DNA of 64,000 nt from Turritopsis dohrnii (taxonomy: Eukaryota > Cnidaria > Hydrozoa > Anthoathecata > Oceaniidae), in assembly GCA_027922465.2 (NCBI GenBank), contig BQMF02000052.1:558001-622000 (forward strand). The letters run 5' to 3'. Position numbers and translations under genes: made by a program. This document shows positions 9,650 to 20,857 of this stretch, piece after piece (the first letter of the stretch is position 1; each line of letters opens with the position of its first letter). Below the pieces are notes generated by a model. The model was not told the DNA's origin and made no database searches. It saw nothing but the letters and a program-made list of their open reading frames with translations.

Positions 9650-10480
9650 ACTGATATTTCGTCATAATTTTTAACTGTGTGAAAGCAATGAAATATAGAA
9701 ATTACTAAGTAAATTTTTTTCTTTCGGTTCGTAATTTTTTGTAACCGAGTTAAATATATTTGCTTTTAGTAAAAAAAAAAAAAAAAAGAAAGAAATATTC
9801 TGTTTAACCATTGAATTAAATGAAGCGCAGATAAGTGTGTGATGTAGAATAAACTTCCAAAGGTTTAACATAACTTTATTTCGTATTATACTACTTTAAC
9901 TGGATGAAAGGTCGTTTTCAAGTCATTATTAGAAAGCTCACAGAAAATTACCTAAAAGCGAGTTAAAGAAGATTGTTCGAATGTTAGGTAACAACTCGCG
10001 ATATCGACACTGCTAAGCTTCTCATCTCGCCTGCTATCTCAGGGAAACACCTGCTCGGAAATACACGATAATGTTTGTGTGACGTGATAGTATTATGTAA
10101 TTTACCACACTGTCCGTACAAGCAAACGGGACATTTCGCAACAAAAATAGTAAAATACACAACTGCAAAATCAAAATGTTTTTTTTGCTGATTTTATTGC
10201 GGCATATCACAGTGTAGAATCTATTGTGAGGAGCTTAAAATTTTGCAAGAAGGACCATCTGTTCATGACAATTCGTTCCCTCCAACCTGAATGGATCTGT
10301 ACAAATAGTTTCCTAAATTAAATGATGGGACCACCTTCGTACCCAGGGTTTCTAGCGACCTGTTGAAGAAGTCACAATAAGTGAAAACAGTGAGAACAGA
10401 GAAATTATTAAGAAATTGAATTTATTTTGTAAATATACACAAAATCTTGAAATTGAAAAAATATCCTCAAAAATCTAAAA
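9650..10480. other. Intergenic, nothing recognised
   Basis: AT-rich spacer upstream of the left-edge gene's ATG; it also contains the 3' side of the small membrane-protein exon. A poly-A run of about 17 lies near 9772-9787. No repeats with clear ends. Confidence 0.4.
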
Positions 10481-10631
10481 TTATGTTCTTGGATCCAGCT
10501 CTTCCACCTTCTGTTTTCTAGCTTTTCTGTTTTTGCTTATGATATAGTAACAAATGAAAGCCGTCACGACACACATTCCGATGTTGATGCCAATACGACG
10601 CCGGTTTAATGCGCGCTCCATTGCAACTTGC
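10481..10631 (-). CDS. Small single-pass membrane protein, last exon
   Basis: I do not recognise the family. A 151 bp exon begins after the acceptor TTTCTAG at 10632 and ends with TAA at 10481. Read from the first ATG (10621) it gives about 46 residues: a basic start (MERALNRRR), one hydrophobic segment of about 20 residues (IGINIGMCVVTAFICYYII) and a basic tail ending KQKVEELDPRT. The size and layout are like small mitochondrial inner-membrane or ER proteins. An ATG ten bases after the acceptor would suit either a short 5' UTR intron or spliced-leader trans-splicing, but that is inference. No upstream exon was found. Confidence 0.5.
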
Positions 10632-11040
10632 CTAGAAACAAACAACGAAGATACCATCAAAACGCGAATCATCAAAACCCAGGCCAATAGCATGTCTTAA
10701 TTATTCATGTACATCATCAATGGGACATGCAATTTAAAAAAACAAAAGCAAAAAAAAAAAAAAAAAAATGGGAAAAAAAACCCAAAAAACTATTTCTTTG
10801 TATTGACCCTTTAGCAGCCATTATGTTTTGCTAATTTTTTAACTTTGACTGACCTAAGCAAAAACAAAACGACACTTAGTGTTAGTGTCTTTATAATTAA
10901 CATTTTTCGAATGCTAATGAGTCACAGATTTAAAAGGTTTTATAAAAAAAAATAATTAAAAATATCACCATAGCAACCAAAATTGGAATTTTTTTGAAAA
11001 AACACCCCACAAAAAATCAAGCCTAAGTTTTCTTAATTAT
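10632..11040. other. Spacer, nothing recognised
   Basis: AT-rich, with an A-run of about 18 near 10750-10767. No coding or repeat signal with borders. Confidence 0.4.
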
Positions 11041-11768
11041 AGATTCAGTGATTACTATATTAAAAACACATGTTAAAAATTCCACTTAAACATACAAAGC
11101 TTTTCGTAAGACACAGGCTTACATTATCAAGTTAGATAAATTACAAATTTTAAAAAGAGTCCTTATATACAAGTTTTACATCTATTAAAAACAATTTGTA
11201 ATAGAACAATAAAGAATATACACATTGCTAAAAAGTCATCCGAGACCTGGAGAAGAAAAAGAAACAAAAGAAACCATGTAAAATCAAAATGAGACCAAAG
11301 AGTTGTAAACAAAGAAAAACAAAACAAATTAATTAATAAAACTAAGAGTTCACGTTACACCATTTCGAAAGAGCATGAGACTTTTAATATCTTTTTGATC
11401 ATTTAATGAAGGCTTAAAAGTCATTATGTGGTATGCTTCAGGGATTTTACGCTTACGAGTGTCCTTAGGAGCTCTTTCGATGAACAACTCTTACAACTCT
11501 TTGGTCTCATTTTGATTTTACATGGTTTCTTTTGTTTTTTTTTCTTCTCCAGGTCTCGGATGACTTTTTCAGCAATTCTTAGTCTGTATATTCTTTATTG
11601 TTCTATTACAAATTGGTTTTAATAGATGCAGAACTTGTATACAAGAACTCTTTTTAAAATTTGTAATTTATCTAACTTGATAATGTAAGCCTGTGTCTTA
11701 CGAAAAGCTTTGTATGTTTAAGTGGAATTTTTAACATGTGTTTTTAATAATAGTAATTATTCACTGGC
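11041..11768. repeat. Long inverted repeat (large hairpin)
   Basis: Arms of about 270 bp at 11041-11310 and 11492-11768 are near reverse complements (for example CTTTTCGTAAGACACAGGCT at 11100 against its complement near 11700). The roughly 180 bp loop has further short pairing, CGAAAGAGC against GCTCTTTCG. No target duplication or protein signal is seen. It may be a foldback element or an inverted duplication. Confidence 0.75.
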
Positions 11769-12311
11769 TGTTATTTTTCATATAGATTCAGTGATGTTTC
11801 GTCCTTATCCTTTGCAACATAAATAGCTTGTTATATTGGGGAGTGACTAAAAAATAATAATTTGATTTTAGTCTTGAGCTTCTTGAAAATTATAAGAACC
11901 TAAAAATAACAAAAATTTTGAAAATTTCCTATTGGATTTCTAACATACTACTCAAAAAAATGAAGATGTTATCAACATATTATTTAAAGTTCCTTCCCTG
12001 ATATGTATCCTAGCAATAGTGATGATTGTGAAGCTACCCGATTTGCAATATGATTTTTTTTGCACCAACTAATCAGAAAGTCACTTACGATACTTCGGTG
12101 CCAATTCGACTACTAGGAAGGGTTCCTGTCACACGTAACCAAAACCTATCCATAGGTGTTGTCATATGTTGTGGTATCTTGTTTGAATGTGAGCCTAAAA
12201 AAATCCTATTACTATTAAAGCATGATTTATGGGTCAAAAACGTAGTGTGAATCATGTGAATTTGACCTGAAGAAGAATTTTTCAAGCTGCAGGGTATTAA
12301 ATATTAATATA
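11769..12311. other. Spacer, nothing recognised
   Basis: AT-rich. Small ORFs on both strands near 12050-12285 overlap each other and look like chance. Confidence 0.4.
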
Positions 12312-12750
12312 CTAGTAACCCAGGTAAAATTTTTTACCGAGTTTATCTTCAAAAAGGATGTGTGAAATTCACCTGTCCCGTGTACAAACTTCCTGGCGAA
12401 AAATTAAATCACACAACCATGACTGGAAAGTGTACCCATGTTGTAGAGCTCAAAAAACTGATCAAAAAAATGTATGGGATCGTTTCCCTACAACCAACCG
12501 TTGCAGAGATATCGTCAATCAAAGATTTTGATGACGTCATAGCCGCAGTACAAAAAAACATTTAGGCCCAAATGTTGTGTCATCCCCTCACCCATATCAC
12601 GGACCCTAAAAAAAATCAGTTATCCCTATTGGTTCTCGAGATATTTCCCCAAAAATATCGCATTCGATTGGGGATGCAATGCAATGATTCCCCGTAATCA
12701 TAAAAATAACTGACGCCAAATGCCACGTGCTTATATAATACTAATCATGA
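12312..12750 (-). mobile_element. Non-autonomous Helitron-like element
   Basis: On the minus strand the element ends with the hairpin GGTAAAAAATTTTACC, a short spacer and CTAG followed by T. This is the Helitron 3' end plan. Its body (CCATGTTGTAGAGCTC, AAAAAAATGTATGGGATCGT, TGACGTCA) matches the tandem Helitrons at 46108-48355. The 5' end is unclear, probably near 12750. Confidence 0.6.
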
Positions 12751-12870
12751 CAAAAAGTATCTCTTGCCTCTGCCTGGTTTTATGCGCACTCAAGAGGACG
12801 ATGACCGTTAAAAAAACACGAAATCTATCACTCTCTAAAATAAAAGTAGAATGTACAATTGCTAAATAAA

Positions 12871-13265
12871 TGTGACGGTTTGAGGGAAAATCATAACAAG
12901 TGATAATTTCTGATAAATTTATCAGTAAAATACTGATTAGAAAACAATAGATTTAATCAGTAATTCGTTCGATTTATCAGTAATTTGTTAGATGAATCAG
13001 TAATTACTGATAAAATAATCGGTAAATACTGATAAATAATCAGTAATTTATCAGTATTACTGATTATTTATCAGTATTACTGATTCATCGAACGAATTAC
13101 TGATAAATCGAACAAATTACTGATAAATCGAACGAATTACTGATAAATCGAACGAATTACTGATTATTTATCAGTATTACTGATTATTACTGATAAATTT
13201 CTGATAAATTACTGATTAATTTATCAGTAATATCACTTGTTATGATTTTCCCTCAAACCGTCACA
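12871..13265. mobile_element. Palindromic MITE built from TGATAAATCAGTAATTACTG units
   Basis: Terminal repeats TGTGACGGTTTGAGG(G) run on inward for at least 34 bp through AAAATCATAACAAGTGAT. The 395 bp interior is an iteration of CTGATAAAT, AATCAGTAA and TCGAACGAATTACTG units in both orientations, so almost the whole element can fold. No clear target duplication. It could be hAT- or Mutator-like; I cannot tell which. Confidence 0.75.
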
Positions 13266-13960
13266 AATATTAACCTGCATTATCAGATAAATATCTTGTA
13301 TTAGTAGAACATCTGACCTGCTGTGTTAATCTTCCAAGGATATTCATTTCAATTCATTTACTTAAACTAAAACAAAAAATAACTTTCATATTTAATAAGA
13401 CCAAATGGAGAAAGAAATTTGTAGTATGTATAACGTAAATAAAATTAAAATAAGTTAATTGTTGTATTATAATATACAATAATATATTGTAATATGCACA
13501 TTGTATTACATTATATAATATTACATATAATAGTTTAGATAGACATTGTTAGACATTGTTAGCAGAAGGTATATAACATTAACATTAATAGTAGTGTAAA
13601 AGGAGTTTGAAATGAAATGTTAACATGAAAGTCATCTCTGTTTGCAAATGTTTGTGTTTACATGGTTTTTGGGCACTATCTATATTTTCATGATAAATTC
13701 TCTAAGATTGATATATGTAAACATAATCTGGCAACTGCAATATGGACAGGCAGAAATACCTTAGTTTCTGGTGGGGCTAAGCAAATGCCATTGTTGAAAT
13801 TCTGTCTTTCAAGAGCTAATGTGTATAAAGAGAAAGACCTACATAACACTATGCATGCCATAGTTTATTAAAACATTAAAGTGTAGATTTCACACGCAGA
13901 TTTCACTTCAATGTTCCCTTTTCACCTTTAGTGTGTAAAATGGGACACTTTTGATCTGAT
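13266..13960. other. AT-rich spacer
   Basis: Strings of TATAATATAC around 13440-13540 and one 10-base direct repeat (AGACATTGTT twice). No gene recognised. Confidence 0.4.
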
Positions 13961-13964
13961 AATA

Positions 13965-14630
13965 CCTTAATAATCGCATTAATTAATGCGGGATAAATTT
14001 TTGCAATACTTATTTTTGCGAATGAAGACTGAAAAAAATTGTATATATTTTGCGATATTTATTTTTGCAAATCATGGTCATTTGAAAAAAATTGTGATAC
14101 TTATCTTTCCAATTAAAAAACAGCTAGTATATAGTACTACAAAGGACATTAGAGCTTCCTAAAATGCAGAACATTTTCCAGTACAAAAACAATTGGCGTT
14201 CCTAACAATATTGTAGAAATAAATGATGATGAATGAACACAAACTCTTGTTTTTGTTGCTGTGTTTCTTAATTTGATTTATTTTTATCTTATTGTATGTA
14301 TAATGCCTCTAAGATAAAAGTATCAAATCAAGAAAAACCTATTTTTTTTCAAAATTTTTATGCATGGGAAAGTTTTTCGAATAATCATAATTATGATAAA
14401 AAAAAGTGAAATTCAAAGAAGAAAAAATTTGTACAAATTTGAAAAAATTTTGCAAGATAAATTTTTGCAAATGCTTGTTTATGAAAGATGAAAGATGAAA
14501 GATTTTGCGGGATTAATTTTTGCGAACTGGGGCCAAATTTGCAAAAATAAGTATAATATATATATATATCGCAAAAATTTATACCACAAGATTTTATCCC
14601 GCATTTAATACGAATGAGGTTATAACATGT
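13965..14630. repeat. MITE-like element with ATGCGGGATAAA ends
   Basis: Left end has TTAATTAATGCGGGATAAAT and right end has ATTTTATCCCGCATTTAATA in reverse orientation. The body repeats TTTTTGCAATACTTATTTTTGCGAA units. Similar TTTTTGCG-rich repeats are common MITEs in invertebrates; the superfamily is unassigned. Confidence 0.5.
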
Positions 14631-15932
14631 CTATTCAGAGAAATTACACTTTTAAACTAAAACACCCAAAAATACTGTAAAAATGCCACCATGGTATAAA
14701 AATGCCACCATGGTATAAATTGAAGCCAAAAGTTTTCATGAAACCATATGCAGTCATGCTTTACCTTTGATGAATTTAATGTTGTATATATATAATAAGA
14801 AAGTATTTTTGCAATAGTACTGTAAAATTTCTTGTTTTTTCTTTATAAATTACGAGGCATTTTCTACTTATTACTGAAAAATAAAGTCATTGTAAAATAC
14901 ATTGATCCTGGTGTAGAGCAAAAAACATATTAAGATTTATATACAATGAAACATGCACCTGGTTGACTTATATACAATGAAACATGCACCTGGTTGACTT
15001 AACAATAAAACTAGAGAAGAAAAATACAGTGGATGCAGGGTAGTGTTTTTCAGATTGGACTTACTGGGAGCCCAATTTGGCTTGTCTGAGGGGCATTCCA
15101 GTCCAGATAAAAACGTAAAATGCTTAATGTTATTTTTCAGTATCAGTTGTTACAATGCCCAGATTCTCTCTGTAAAACGCTGTAAACGTTCAACTAAATT
15201 TATAGAGCTAAAAATAAACAAATCTTGAAATTACTACTGAAATAACAAGAAAAAGCAAAAGAACAGATATAACATTTTGACCACCATAATACAGAATGTT
15301 CTTGGCCCAGTGTCCCATTTTACCACCCATTACCTGGTCTCATTTTCCCAGTGTCCTATTTAAAATGGTTTACCCCGGCTTACCATATATTCTTGGTTTA
15401 TACAATATATACAGAATATCCATATTATTGAGTGGGGAGGTTTGATCTCCTTTGTTACTAGATTAAGAAAACAAAAGAACTGCCAGTCATTCCTCATCAT
15501 CATGTCACGATAATAGATGAATTCCAATTGATGACATTGTACATATACTATATTGATATGACTCGGTGATTAGCATTAAAAATGTATTTTTCTTTGATAA
15601 AGTATTTTATTATTGAGGGTAATTTTGTTCTAAACATAATAATCTTCTAAAAAACATGACCTTGCACACGACCAACATTACTGATATAAATGGCATTAAC
15701 CTCGCACGAGGATAAAAAGTTGGTTATGAAAATAAAACTACTAAACATAAATAGTTTTTCTACTGAGTATCATCCCAACAGCAGTTTGATCATGGTGACT
15801 ATGGTTTGTCTGGAATCCAGACACCATTACTCTGAATTTGCTTCAGTGATGTAATCACGGCAAAATTACTGAAAAGGGACAAAAATGCAGAATGGCAGAA
15901 CAGGGGAGACGAAATCATCACCCCGAAAGTTT
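14631..15932. other. Spacer with two short tandem duplications
   Basis: A 21-bp unit containing ATGCCACCATGGTATAAA is doubled at about 14682-14720, and a unit of about 31 bp containing CATGCACCTGGTTGACTTA is doubled at 14939-15001. No gene recognised. Confidence 0.5.
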
Positions 15933-16026
15933 GAGGATTACGTAAGGGCGCGAAGAATAAAATAGAAACAAACGATCTAATATTGGAGTATAGCCCGATC
16001 TCGCATCGAGGAATCCAGTCTATGGT
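15933..16026 (+). repeat. Detached DIRS terminal-repeat copy
   Basis: Bases 15955-16026 repeat the outer part of the DIRS terminal repeat (AAACAAACGATCTAATATTG, TAGCCCGATCTCGCATCGAG). They are preceded by GAGGATTACGTAAGGGCGCG (15933-15952), whose reverse complement lies just outside the complete element at 16793-16815. This may be the remnant of a second DIRS copy or of a rearranged integration junction. Confidence 0.7.
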
Positions 16027-16655
16027 AATAGTGTCTGAAGCTAAAAATACTGATGAAAAAAGTATATATTTTCAAATCTTATTTAATGATCATACAATAA
16101 AAGGTTTATATTTCATAAAAGTACAATATGTTAAAATTTAAAATCTATAAAATATTTATAATAATTTACATACGAGGAAAGAGAAGAAAACCTTCAAAGC
16201 CTAGCTTCCTCCACAGCCATAGTAAAGTCATCCACACTTTCACAATTTATCTTGAGGGAACGGCTGCCCCTAAAGGCAGAGCAGAGCAGATCTCATAATG
16301 ACAAAGGACAGTTTGCACCTGATCCAGGTCATTGTATGATCATACCTCTGTCCTGTCTTGTCTACAATGCGCTCTGCAAGATGTTTGTGATAAGTAAGAC
16401 ATTCCTGGCCCATTCCTTCGTTGATAGAAAAAAAAAAAAATACTTGATTCCAAAATAGAAAATTTTTGCTTGCTATTTTCGGAATATGTATCAAGACGTT
16501 TTAAATTATTTGGACAAAATAGTTTGAATGTAGAATCGAAAAGGTTATCAAAATGTTTTAAGAAAGACATACGGGGGACAGAGAAAATGACAAGAAACAA
16601 TTTAAGTTTTGAGTTCTATATTTGATAGCAAAAAGAATGTTAATGTATAAAACTA
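16027..16655. other. Spacer, possible 3' UTR of the RGG exon
   Basis: Downstream on the minus strand of the stop codon at 16656. Overlapping short ORFs at 16250-16600 on both strands are not convincing. No clear poly(A) signal. Confidence 0.35.
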
Positions 16656-16732
16656 TCAGCGCCATCCGCGAAATCCACCATGACTACGACCACGTCCACG
16701 GCCACGAGGTTTGACACCGGGCGGACCTTGAC
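16656..16732 (-). CDS. Last exon of an RGG-box protein
   Basis: A 77 bp exon after the acceptor TTTTTTCAG, ending with TGA at 16656. It encodes QGPPGVKPRGRGRGRSHGG and then FRGWR, a glycine/arginine tail typical of RNA-binding proteins (Sm, LSM and GAR1 types). The base composition is GC-rich against AT-rich surroundings, which supports coding. The upstream exons should lie to the right, so the DIRS element at 16818 probably sits in the preceding intron. I could not find those exons. Confidence 0.5.
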
Positions 16733-16817
16733 CTGAAAAAAGATACAAATTGAATAAAATAGAAGCAAACAAGGATACCAGGAGCGGGTGGGCTTCGCGC
16801 CCTTACGTAATCCTCAA

Positions 16818-16937
16818 TTTTATTTCACAAAATAGAAACAAACATTCTAATATTGGAGTATAGCCCGATCTCGCATCGAGGAATCCAGGCTATGGCATAT
16901 AGCTTAAAGCTATTGCTCATAGCCACCGATAACCTCT
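16818..16937. repeat. DIRS left terminal inverted repeat
   Basis: 120 bp, from TTTTATTTCACAAAATAGAA to AGCCACCGATAACCTCT. Pairs with 20994-21113. Contains GAGTATAGCCCGATCTCGCA, shared with the detached copy at 15955. Confidence 0.85.
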
Positions 16938-16939
16938 CT

Positions 16940-17918
16940 TCAAAGCCTTTTAGAACTCAAAATATTTCCTTGAAACCCAGATTCATTAGTTATGTTTTTG
17001 TGATAAAATTTTTGAAAAGTTGAGTCAGATTTCCATTTCCCTCTTTTAACAATTTCCGTAAGGGAAACCCCAGAAGACAAAGCTTTCGAAGTTGAGGCTG
17101 ATCTGGTCGAGTGTGCTTTAAAGATTTTTGTATCGATACCACACATATCTAGCATATCTACTATCCATCTAGACACAGTGCAGGACCTAACAGGATGATA
17201 AGGTCGGACCAGAGATATTAGAAGTTGTTTGTAATTGCCTCTTCTAAACTCAGTTCTCTTAAGATATTGATCTATTGTCCGACAAACACACAGACGGACA
17301 TCTGTGTCACTTTAAATTCAAACTTAGGCGCCTTTTGGCCTGGTTTCCACGTTTTTGAAACTTCAGAAAAAGTGAAGATGTAAACATCCGGATATGTTTC
17401 GCTAAAAAGTCGATGTTCAAATTAGTAATTTCAGAAACCCTCGAAGCAGCTATCAATGATAACAAAGTTACTAACTTATAAGTGAGTAATTTGTCAGAAA
17501 TAGAATCATCACTTGGAAGTGCTTTTATGAATTTCAAAACCATTTCAACGTCCCAAATGAATTTATATCTAGGCACCGGTGGCCTCTTATTGAAAATTCC
17601 TGTCAATAAATTTGATACCCTGGGATGTTTGCCAACTAAAATTCCTTCTACAGGTTCATGATAGGCAGAAATTGCCGATCGGTGAGACGCAATATAATTG
17701 TAACCGTAACCCTGGTCAAAAAGTTCTGCTAAATAATCTAGAGTTATAGGTACATCACATGAAGTGGGATTAGCTTGTTTCCCACTACACCAACTATCAA
17801 ACTTTCTCCAGGCCGATTCGTAATTAGATTTTGTTCCATCTCTTCGTGCATTGGAGATGAGATTGGAAGCCCTTTCTGAAATTCCTTCTGCAGATAGTTT
17901 TTTCCTGAGACTTTCCAT
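16940..17918 (-). pseudogene. DIRS tyrosine recombinase, two frameshifts
   Basis: Starts at an ATG near 17918 (MESLRKKLSAEGISERASNL), overlapping the end of pol. The core-binding domain (NYESAWRKFDSWC, YIASHRSAISAYH) is intact. The catalytic domain starts with LLSLIAASRVSEI, which has the first catalytic arginine. Near 17365-17385 the frame shifts (continuing as FTFSEVSKTWKPGQKAPK), and again near 17300-17310 (CVCRTIDQYLKRTEF). The last part, in ORF 17176-16940, holds AHSTRSASTSKA (the HxxR motif) and FQKFYHKNI (the tyrosine nucleophile). All four catalytic residues survive, spread over three frames. Confidence 0.88.
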
Positions 17919-19150
17919 GCCAGGAGTCTCAAGGAGTGGTTTCCTAATAATGGATGGATTTCCTTTTTTGGGTTGCTTAAGAGATTTTCGTGACAGGGTA
18001 GAAGAATTGGAATTGCCACAGCCATTTCCATTAGTTTTGGGAACCAAGACTGAGTTTGCCAAGATGGTGTTACTAGAATTAGGTTTGATCGCTCCCTCTG
18101 AACTTTTGCCAATACCCTTCCTATCAGATTGAATGGGGGGAAAGCATAATTTAAACCCTGGGTCCAACTCGCCTGAAATGCATCTCTGCCCAGACTGAAG
18201 GGGTCTGTTTTCCACGAAAAGTACTTTTTCAGTTGTTTTGAAACCCTTGACGCAAATAGATCTATCTCTGGGGTTCCGAATATCTGGCAAAGTCTCTGAA
18301 ATACTACGCGGTCCAATTTCCACTCGCTGCAATCTCTCACGTTCCTGGACTCGAAATCTGCTTCCTTGTTTAATATCCCTGGGAGGTGCTCTGCTGTAAG
18401 CGTGATCCCCCGAGAAATTAAATAATTCTAAATTTGCTTGCTTATTTTCACCAGTTCCTGGTTGTTCGTCCCTCCCATTTTGACAAGGTAGGTGAGGGCT
18501 ACCATGCTGTCCATCTGAATATGTATGCTGTTTAGATAATTCTTGTTCTGAGTGAACGTCAAAATGGCAAAATTTGCCGCTTTCAACTCTAGAATGTTTA
18601 TATGTAGGTCCCTTTCCTTCTCTGACCATGGTCCCCCTGTCCTCTTTCCCTGACAGTAAGCCCCCCAACCCTCTTTTGAGGCATCCGACTTTATTAACAA
18701 TTGGGGTGGCTTCCAAAGAAGAGACCTTCCGTTGTTCAAACGTATGTTGTTTATCCACCATTCTATTTCTGCTCTCCCCTGGGGGAAGAGTACGATTTGT
18801 TTTTCGTATGACAGATAAAAATTTAACTCTTGTATCAGTTGTTTCTGTAAAAACCTGTACTGCAGAGGGTCTGGCAGAACTGCCATTGTTGTTGATGATA
18901 ATGTCCCTATTAGTTGAGAAACCTCCCTTATGGAAACCTTTTTCTTTTCCAGCATTTTTAGGCATTTCACAATTATCTTTTGAACTTTTTCTTCTGATAG
19001 GGACATTTCCATCTTTACTGAATCTATGATGATCCCTAAGAATTCTATCTTTTTCGTTGGGGTTAATTCGGATTTTTTCACATTGATTACGAAGCCTAGA
19101 TGTTGTAATAGAAAATCAGCCTTATCTGTAATTTTCTTAGAAGTGTTATT
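17744..19150 (-). pseudogene. DIRS RT thumb, RNase H and connection region
   Basis: Continues in the gag frame: DFLLQHLGFVINVKKSELTP and RIEFLG-like KIEFLGII (thumb), then RNase H with SDASKEGWGAY, INILELKAA and IQMDSMVAL, giving the D-E-D acidic triad. A TAG at 18428-18430 interrupts the frame directly after VKISKQI, where a tryptophan codon would fit. Downstream the same frame continues with LTAEHLPGILN, EIDLFASRVSKQLKKYFSW and NYAFPPFNLIGRVLAK, which are conserved in DIRS/Ngaro pol, and ends at 17744. Confidence 0.88.
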
Positions 19151-19914
19151 GGAACCTTCAATATTTTTGTGAACACTAGTGGTGCAGGAGACAGACCAAA
19201 GCACAAACAGAGGAATTGATAAAGCGAACCTTCCCATTCGAAAAGTAAGAATTTCTGTGAATTCTGATGAATGGGTATAGAGAAGTACGCATCCTTGAGA
19301 TCTACCTTGCACATCCAGTCGTTGGGCGAAAGAAGTTCTTTTACAAGGAATAGACCTTCCATTTTGAAATGAGGACAATGAATGAAACTGTTCAAATATT
19401 TTAGATTTATCACAGGTCTGTTCCCCCCATCTTTTTTGGGAACTGTAAAAATATTGCTCAAAAACTGGTCTTGAGAGGGTTTTACTTTTAAAATTGCACC
19501 CTTTGCCAGCATTTGTTCTATTTCCTGTCTCACTAGTTTCTTTTCTTCCTTTGTTAAGTTGCCTGCTTTGGGCGAAAAAGTTTGGTGAGGAGTCTCTATA
19601 AAGGGAATTTTGTAGCCTTGCACTATGTCTAGAACTGAAGGATCTTTTGTCAACTTTTTCCAGTTCTCGAGAAAGAAATTTACTCTTCCGGCCAGTGGTA
19701 TGCCCTGACTTATCCTGACCGGAAACAAGTTTCTCACCAATCTGTGAACTTTTGGAAAGTCCTGAACTGAAAGAACTGGAACCGAATTTGTCATTACATG
19801 AGAAAAAGAAGTTTGACTTACCAATTCTGTTATTTCCACTTTGGGATTGGTTGCCTTGGTAGTTGTTGAAAAAATTTTGTCCCCTTCCACTTGAGCTGGG
19901 GAAGGGGCCCCCAC
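19150..19914 (-). pseudogene. DIRS reverse transcriptase, fingers and first palm half
   Basis: Read in its own frame from 19914. Typical DIRS RT start (NFFLENWKKL, VLDIVQGYKIPF), then FTVPKKDGGNRPVINLKYLN (motif 1/2), VDLKDAYFSI (first catalytic aspartate) and FCLCFGLSPAPLVFTKILK. Directly after this, at about 19150-19165, the frame jumps to that of the downstream part and the expected YxDD box is absent. So a deletion that is not a multiple of three removed the catalytic motif; the copy must be inactive. Confidence 0.85.
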
Positions 19915-20857
19915 GAAAGGGCTGCTGGTTCAAACCCAATTTTGGCTGATAGGACGATTGTTTGTTTTTCCCATCCATAATATTAAAGAATTCCTTTGAT
20001 TTCTTCTTTAACTTTACAAATTCGAGCATTTTTTCATCAAATTTCTCCCCAAAGAGACGATTGGAGATGTCCTCTTGTAAAATGTCCTTATTTTCCTTCA
20101 TTATGTCCTTCACCTTGGACTTGTCGCCTTTCAGAATGGACATTAGGGCATTTCGGCGTCGATAATAAGAAATTGCATTGAAGGCCTGGCCAAGTAGGGT
20201 GACTGTCATATCCATCAGTCTGGAGCAGTCTTTTGCTGTGTTAGGCATTTCAGTAACTTCGTCAGTCATATCACTTTCGTTCATACTGGAAGTTTGCTCA
20301 ACGGCATTATCTTTCTGCATCTCTAAGAATTCCCACACTTGCGAAAGGGGGCCAAAAACATTGGATACCTTGTCCTGAATCGAACTGAATGCTTTATCAA
20401 GAGATAGTGTTTCTTTGGCTTTCACCTCAAGTAGCAAGGATTTAATATTTGCATCCATCTCCTTTTTGTTGTTCAAATTATCGGGAATGGGATACTGATA
20501 AAGAATCTCATCCTTCACATCACTGTCCGGAATGTAAGAGTTCATTTGCTTAATAGCATATTCCGCTAAGACAGTTTTTATATCCCAAGCGTTTGCCTTG
20601 TCCTTATCGGATATATCAAATCGTTCCACCTTACTGATTTTCCTTGGAACATTCTCAAGATTTTCGTTTATTGGACGTTTACGATTAATTGGCACAGACG
20701 GATCCTGATTTTGGTCCTTTGGTCTGGCTTCTGCGTTCAACGGACTCTCGACTTGATCCATAGATGTTGAAGCAGTCTCAACTAAGTTAAATTCTTCAGA
20801 TGCTTGAATAGTACTCATTCTTAGGAAAAAATTAGAAAAACGCATCTTAGACAACAT
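19860..20857 (-). CDS. DIRS gag-like protein
   Basis: Opens at ATG 20857, or more likely at the second ATG (MSTIQASEEF, 20818). About 330 residues: a charged N-terminal part with a basic patch (NRKRPINENL, PRKISKVERF), a helical middle (residues 90-290) and a glycine/glutamine-rich tail (QQPFRGGPFPSSSGRGQNFF). This resembles the nucleic-acid-binding ORF1 of DIRS elements. The frame stays open beyond residue 330, but from there the real protein is read in the other frame (the RT). Confidence 0.8.

Noticed and set aside
12050..12285. Coding exon on either strand
   Set aside because: Two overlapping ORFs in opposite directions without family features or convincing splice sites.
17307..18965. 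Single 552-residue protein
   Set aside because: Only the last 200 residues (from about 17918) are the tyrosine recombinase. The first 349 are an out-of-frame reading of RNase H and the connection region.
18428..20857. Single 809-residue protein
   Set aside because: The frame is open, but residues of about 330-560 are an out-of-frame reading of the reverse transcriptase. It is gag plus the second half of pol joined by chance.
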